The position numbers and the translations under genes were made by a program. From positions 265,277-287,791 of the forward strand of contig GG745351.1 of the NCBI GenBank assembly GCA_000151295.1: 22,515 nucleotides of DNA. Reading direction: 5' to 3'. Shown in pieces: positions 19,933-22,515 of the stretch. The notes under the pieces are model-generated. The model was given only the letters and a program-made list of their open reading frames with translations. It searched no databases and was not told where the DNA came from. The stretch is from Allomyces macrogynus ATCC 38327. Taxonomy: Eukaryota; Blastocladiomycota; Blastocladiomycetes; Blastocladiales; Blastocladiaceae. Position 1 is the stretch's first letter; each line of letters opens with the position of its first letter.

Positions 19933-21409
19933 CTACTTCTTGGGCAGAAACTTGCGCCATTTCTAGAATACGCGCAACGGACCCTGATCAGCCCCCACGC
20001 ACGCGCTCCGATCGTTGTGGAATGTACCCTGTGATCGACGGCTGTCACGTCCTCGACGTTCCCCGCCAAGTGCACCAAGTACCGTGTCACTTTCGCGCAC
20101 TCGTTGTCGGGCGCCTTGGCGCCCTTGGCCACGTGCCACGGCGAGACCTTGATCCCGTTGCGCGGGTTGAGCGCAAAGTTGCGGCTCAGGTCGTCTAGGG
20201 CCGCGAGTGAGGTGAGAGCGCGCTCAGGACGGACAAAATAGGGTGGAGACCGTCTGGCGAACCAATGTGGACCGTGTTGTGCGGCGCATAGATGCCCGGG
20301 AACCGCGCCCAAATGATGGCGAGCGGTTTCACTTGGTGTGGGGTGTCGCGTGTAGGCGAGGTGACCTCGAACATCTACGAGTTTGAGTGGGGGCCGATCA
20401 ATATCCGCGGGATGTTCAGGTAGGAGGACAAGGTAAAAGCGACTTCGCACCGCGGTCCGATCGAGCACAAACGAAATCGAGTACTGCGGGTGCGTGAGCA
20501 GGCCCATGTCGGTGACCTTACGTTCAAGCGCGTGCCACGACGTCTGGCTCCAAATGACGAGGTCGTAGTGCGCGTAGAGAGTGGCCTACCGGTCGCGGTG
20601 CATGATGAGCTGACAAATCGGGCTGGGATTTGGGCTGACATACGAGCATATCATGCGTGCCCGGCCGCAACAGGTCGGACCGGTTGCGCACGCCGCGCGC
20701 GCGACAATCGAAAATGGTATGGTCGAGATCGAGCACGAGCAGCCGCTTACCCGGTCGCGGCGCGTGAATCAAATTGATTTCCGTCTGCCGACGCCGCAGG
20801 CCGTCGAGTGAGTCAGCGTCTTGGATCCATTCCAGAACCGACGCCGCGACGAAGACGACAGCGCACCTGGCGCGTGTACTGCTCGAGCAGCAACATGATG
20901 TGCGGCAAGCGCACGAGGTCGACCACTTCCTCCACCTCGTCCGCGCCGCCATCGACGTCCTCGTCGTCGGGTGCCGCCAGGACCTGCCGCTTCTCGACGC
21001 CGCCCTGCGCCTCGTCCTCGGATCCGCGCTTCTTGCCGCGGGGAGGAGGTGCTGGCTCGACGAACCGGTCGGCAACGGGCGTGCCCATGAGCCGGACCGT
21101 CGTTCCCGGTTTCAGGTCGAGTGCGGCGAGGTTGGTGTCGTCGGCGGGCAGCTTGCCGCGGACCAGACCGAGCAGTTTCTGCGCGTCGGCGGGAACACGG
21201 GTCGCGCCGGCGAGCGCGTGCTTGAGGTCGCCGACGGTCGCGGAGGCAAGGTCCAGGACGAGCGTCGTGGCGGGGTCGGTGGGTGGAAGAACGGGTAGTG
21301 CGCCGCCCGTGACGAGGATGATGCGGGACGTGTGCGACCCGGCCCACTTGACAGCAAGCTCGAGTGCGGCGGGCGGCGAGGATTCGGCGGGATCGTGTGG
21401 CGGATCCAT
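19933..21409 (-). CDS. UBLCP1: Ubiquitin-like domain-containing CTD/proteasome phosphatase UBLCP1
   Basis: UBLCP1 is a nuclear HAD-type protein phosphatase that binds the proteasome through its UBL domain and dephosphorylates it. Six exons: 21409-20867, 20784-20644, 20585-20451, 20374-20263, 20194-20028 and 19962-19933. The total is 1128 nt, giving 375 residues (human 318). The UBL domain covers about 10-125 (LELAVKWAG, ATVGDLKHALAGAT, QKLLGLVRGKLPAD, LDLKPGTTVRLMG). A linker with GKKRGSEDE and an acidic run follows. Catalytic motif DLDHT is at residues 200-204 (nucleophile D200, acid/base D202). Then LLRPGTHDML, YAHYDLVIWSQTSWHALE, FVLDRTA, VKPLAIIWARF, and the metal-binding DD in HIDDLSRNFALNP. 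The last exon ends KWRKFLPKK. The longer length comes from the N-terminus and linker. Confidence 0.96.
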
Positions 21410-22108
21410 GGCGGCAAGAGGCGAGAACCTGGGCAAGGCCGTAGACGAGCAGGCGCCCGAGCTGAGTGGGGGCAGTTACAGCAGGGCGCGGCGCTCGGGC
21501 CGGCGCCGGAAGAAGGAGCTGCCGGTGGCGAGAGTGTGCCGTGTCAGACGGCGTTGGAAGTGTGGACGCGGTGCCGGTGGAGCGCGCCGGTGCGACCGTT
21601 GTCGAGCGGGACGCACGGCCGCGACTGGCATGCAGCCAAGCCGAGGGCACACGAGCCGCGGCGAGCCGCGACTGCGCGACGCGACCGGCGTCGCCATTCC
21701 AACCCACGTGGCTCATGCCAGGTGCACGTGGAAGGGCGCGAGACATTTGCACGCGATCGGCGTCCGCTGCTTTGCAGCGCCGGCGGCACGGTCACGCCAG
21801 CGGGCCCATCATCGCATCGCTCACTTCGCCACGGCATTTTGCCTCTTTGCTTCTTGCTTGCACGCGTCGGCCGCGGTGCTTCCGCACTCGTCCAAGTCTG
21901 CACCATCCACCCCGACCTGCTCATCCAACGCCCGCACCGGCTTTGCATTGCACCAACATCAAGTTGTCCAGCTCGCTCAAGCTGCACCCAACATCTCCAC
22001 CATTAGCGCTCCCGCAAGTCTGCACACCGCCACTTTGCTGAACTCTCAAGCTCAAGCCCGACAGTGTCTCCATTGCACTCGTCTCTCCACCTGTTTGCAC
22101 GACCAACC
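21410..22108. promoter_or_regulatory. Divergent promoter region of UBLCP1 and the nucleotide-sugar transporter
   Basis: About 700 bp between two divergent start codons. The half nearest the transporter (21880-22100) is rich in pyrimidines and CA words, as expected for a fungal 5' leader. No TATA box or gene is recognised. Confidence 0.45.
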
Positions 22109-22515
22109 ATGGGCGCATTACCGCGCCTCGCCGGCCCGCGCGCTCTCTCGCTCGTCACGCTCACGGTCCAAAACTCGCTCCTGGTCCTGCTCTTGCGATA
22201 CTCGCGCACGCTCCCGCAAGACGACGGTGCACCCGCCTACTCGTCGGCCACAGCCGTGCTTCTCTGCGAGCTCATCAAGCTCGTGCTCGCCATTGCGCTC
22301 TACGCGCGCGCCACGCCCAACTCCTCGCCGACGACTTTAGTCGCCCGACATTTTTCTCGCCGAAATGGTACCTGCTGGCCGTGCCCGCCGTGCTCTACAC
22401 GGTGCAAAACAACTTGCAGTATGTAGGGGCCACCAAACTCGACGCGCCACGTTCCAAGTGACCTACCAGATGAAACTCATCACGACGCGCTCTGCTCGGT
22501 CTGGCTGCTGCGCCG
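22109..22515 (+). CDS. SLC35A-type nucleotide-sugar transporter (UDP-galactose transporter-like), partial, with three frame breaks
   Basis: N-terminal third of a ten-helix Golgi antiporter that exchanges a nucleotide sugar for the nucleoside monophosphate. The ATG at 22109 starts MGALPRLAG, then a first helix LVTLTVQNSLLVLLLRY and AVLLCELIKLVLAIALYA. The family then continues in another frame with KWYLLAVPAVLYTVQNNLQY and VGATKLDA, then in further frames with TFQVTYQMKLIT and ALCSVWLLR. The breaks fall near 22328, 22446 and 22487, and each is explained by loss of one G from CGGC. The QNNLQY and TFQVTYQ blocks are hallmarks of SLC35A. Substrate cannot be told from this part. The protein runs off the window. 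Sequencing error at a contig end is more likely than real decay. Confidence 0.88.

Noticed and set aside
19963..20450. Apparent frameshifts and stops in the intact UBLCP1
   Set aside because: All are explained by introns at 20375-20450, 20195-20262 and 19963-20027, whose phases add up exactly.

Overview
The window is nuclear DNA from a GC-rich, gene-dense eukaryote, most likely a fungus. Genes are short and interrupted by introns of 58-125 nt with GT..AG ends, often with a CTGAC-like branch site, and they lie on both strands with short gaps. Recognised products are Elp4, Ykt6, Vps60/CHMP5, SLX9, a UBLCP1 phosphatase, an SLC35A-type nucleotide-sugar transporter and a tau-tubulin-kinase-like (TTBK) CK1 kinase. 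UBLCP1 is missing from budding yeast and TTBK-type kinases are, as far as I recall, not usual in Dikarya. This favours an early-diverging, zoospore-forming fungus (chytrid or blastoclad type); that placement is inference.

Layout, left to right: TTBK-like kinase (-, 1-1333, cut by the window edge); Elp4 (-, 2304-3639); about 2 kb with no supported gene; unknown protein with a TATA box (+, 6045-6674); unknown protein with an array of PKA-type RRAS sites (-, 7200-8862); unknown protein with LGSSL repeats and a 14-3-3-like site (+, 10001-10801); Ykt6 (-, 11217-12053) divergent from Vps60 (+, 12608-13685); membrane protein with a PPxY motif (-, 13978-14670); multi-spanning membrane protein (-, 15476-16495); SLX9 (+, 17525-18124); a decayed UBLCP1 copy (-, about 18168-19613); intact UBLCP1 (-, 19933-21409); nucleotide-sugar transporter (+, from 22109, cut by the window edge).

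The genes are mostly unrelated housekeeping genes, not an operon or a cluster. Loose themes are endosome/vacuole traffic (Ykt6, Vps60, possibly the PPxY protein) and translation or proteostasis (Elp4, SLX9, UBLCP1). The strongest observations are: a tandem UBLCP1 duplication in which one copy lost its catalytic motif, apparently by deletion between short GC repeats, yet keeps an open ubiquitin-like domain; a protein with nine RRAS motifs, seven in an exact 39-bp tandem array; and 5' splice sites that favour GTRCGN over GTRAGT.

Reading-frame breaks occur only within about 25 bases of the left edge and 190 bases of the right edge. This suggests the window is a whole contig with poor ends. All exon structures were built by eye from frame and family similarity.
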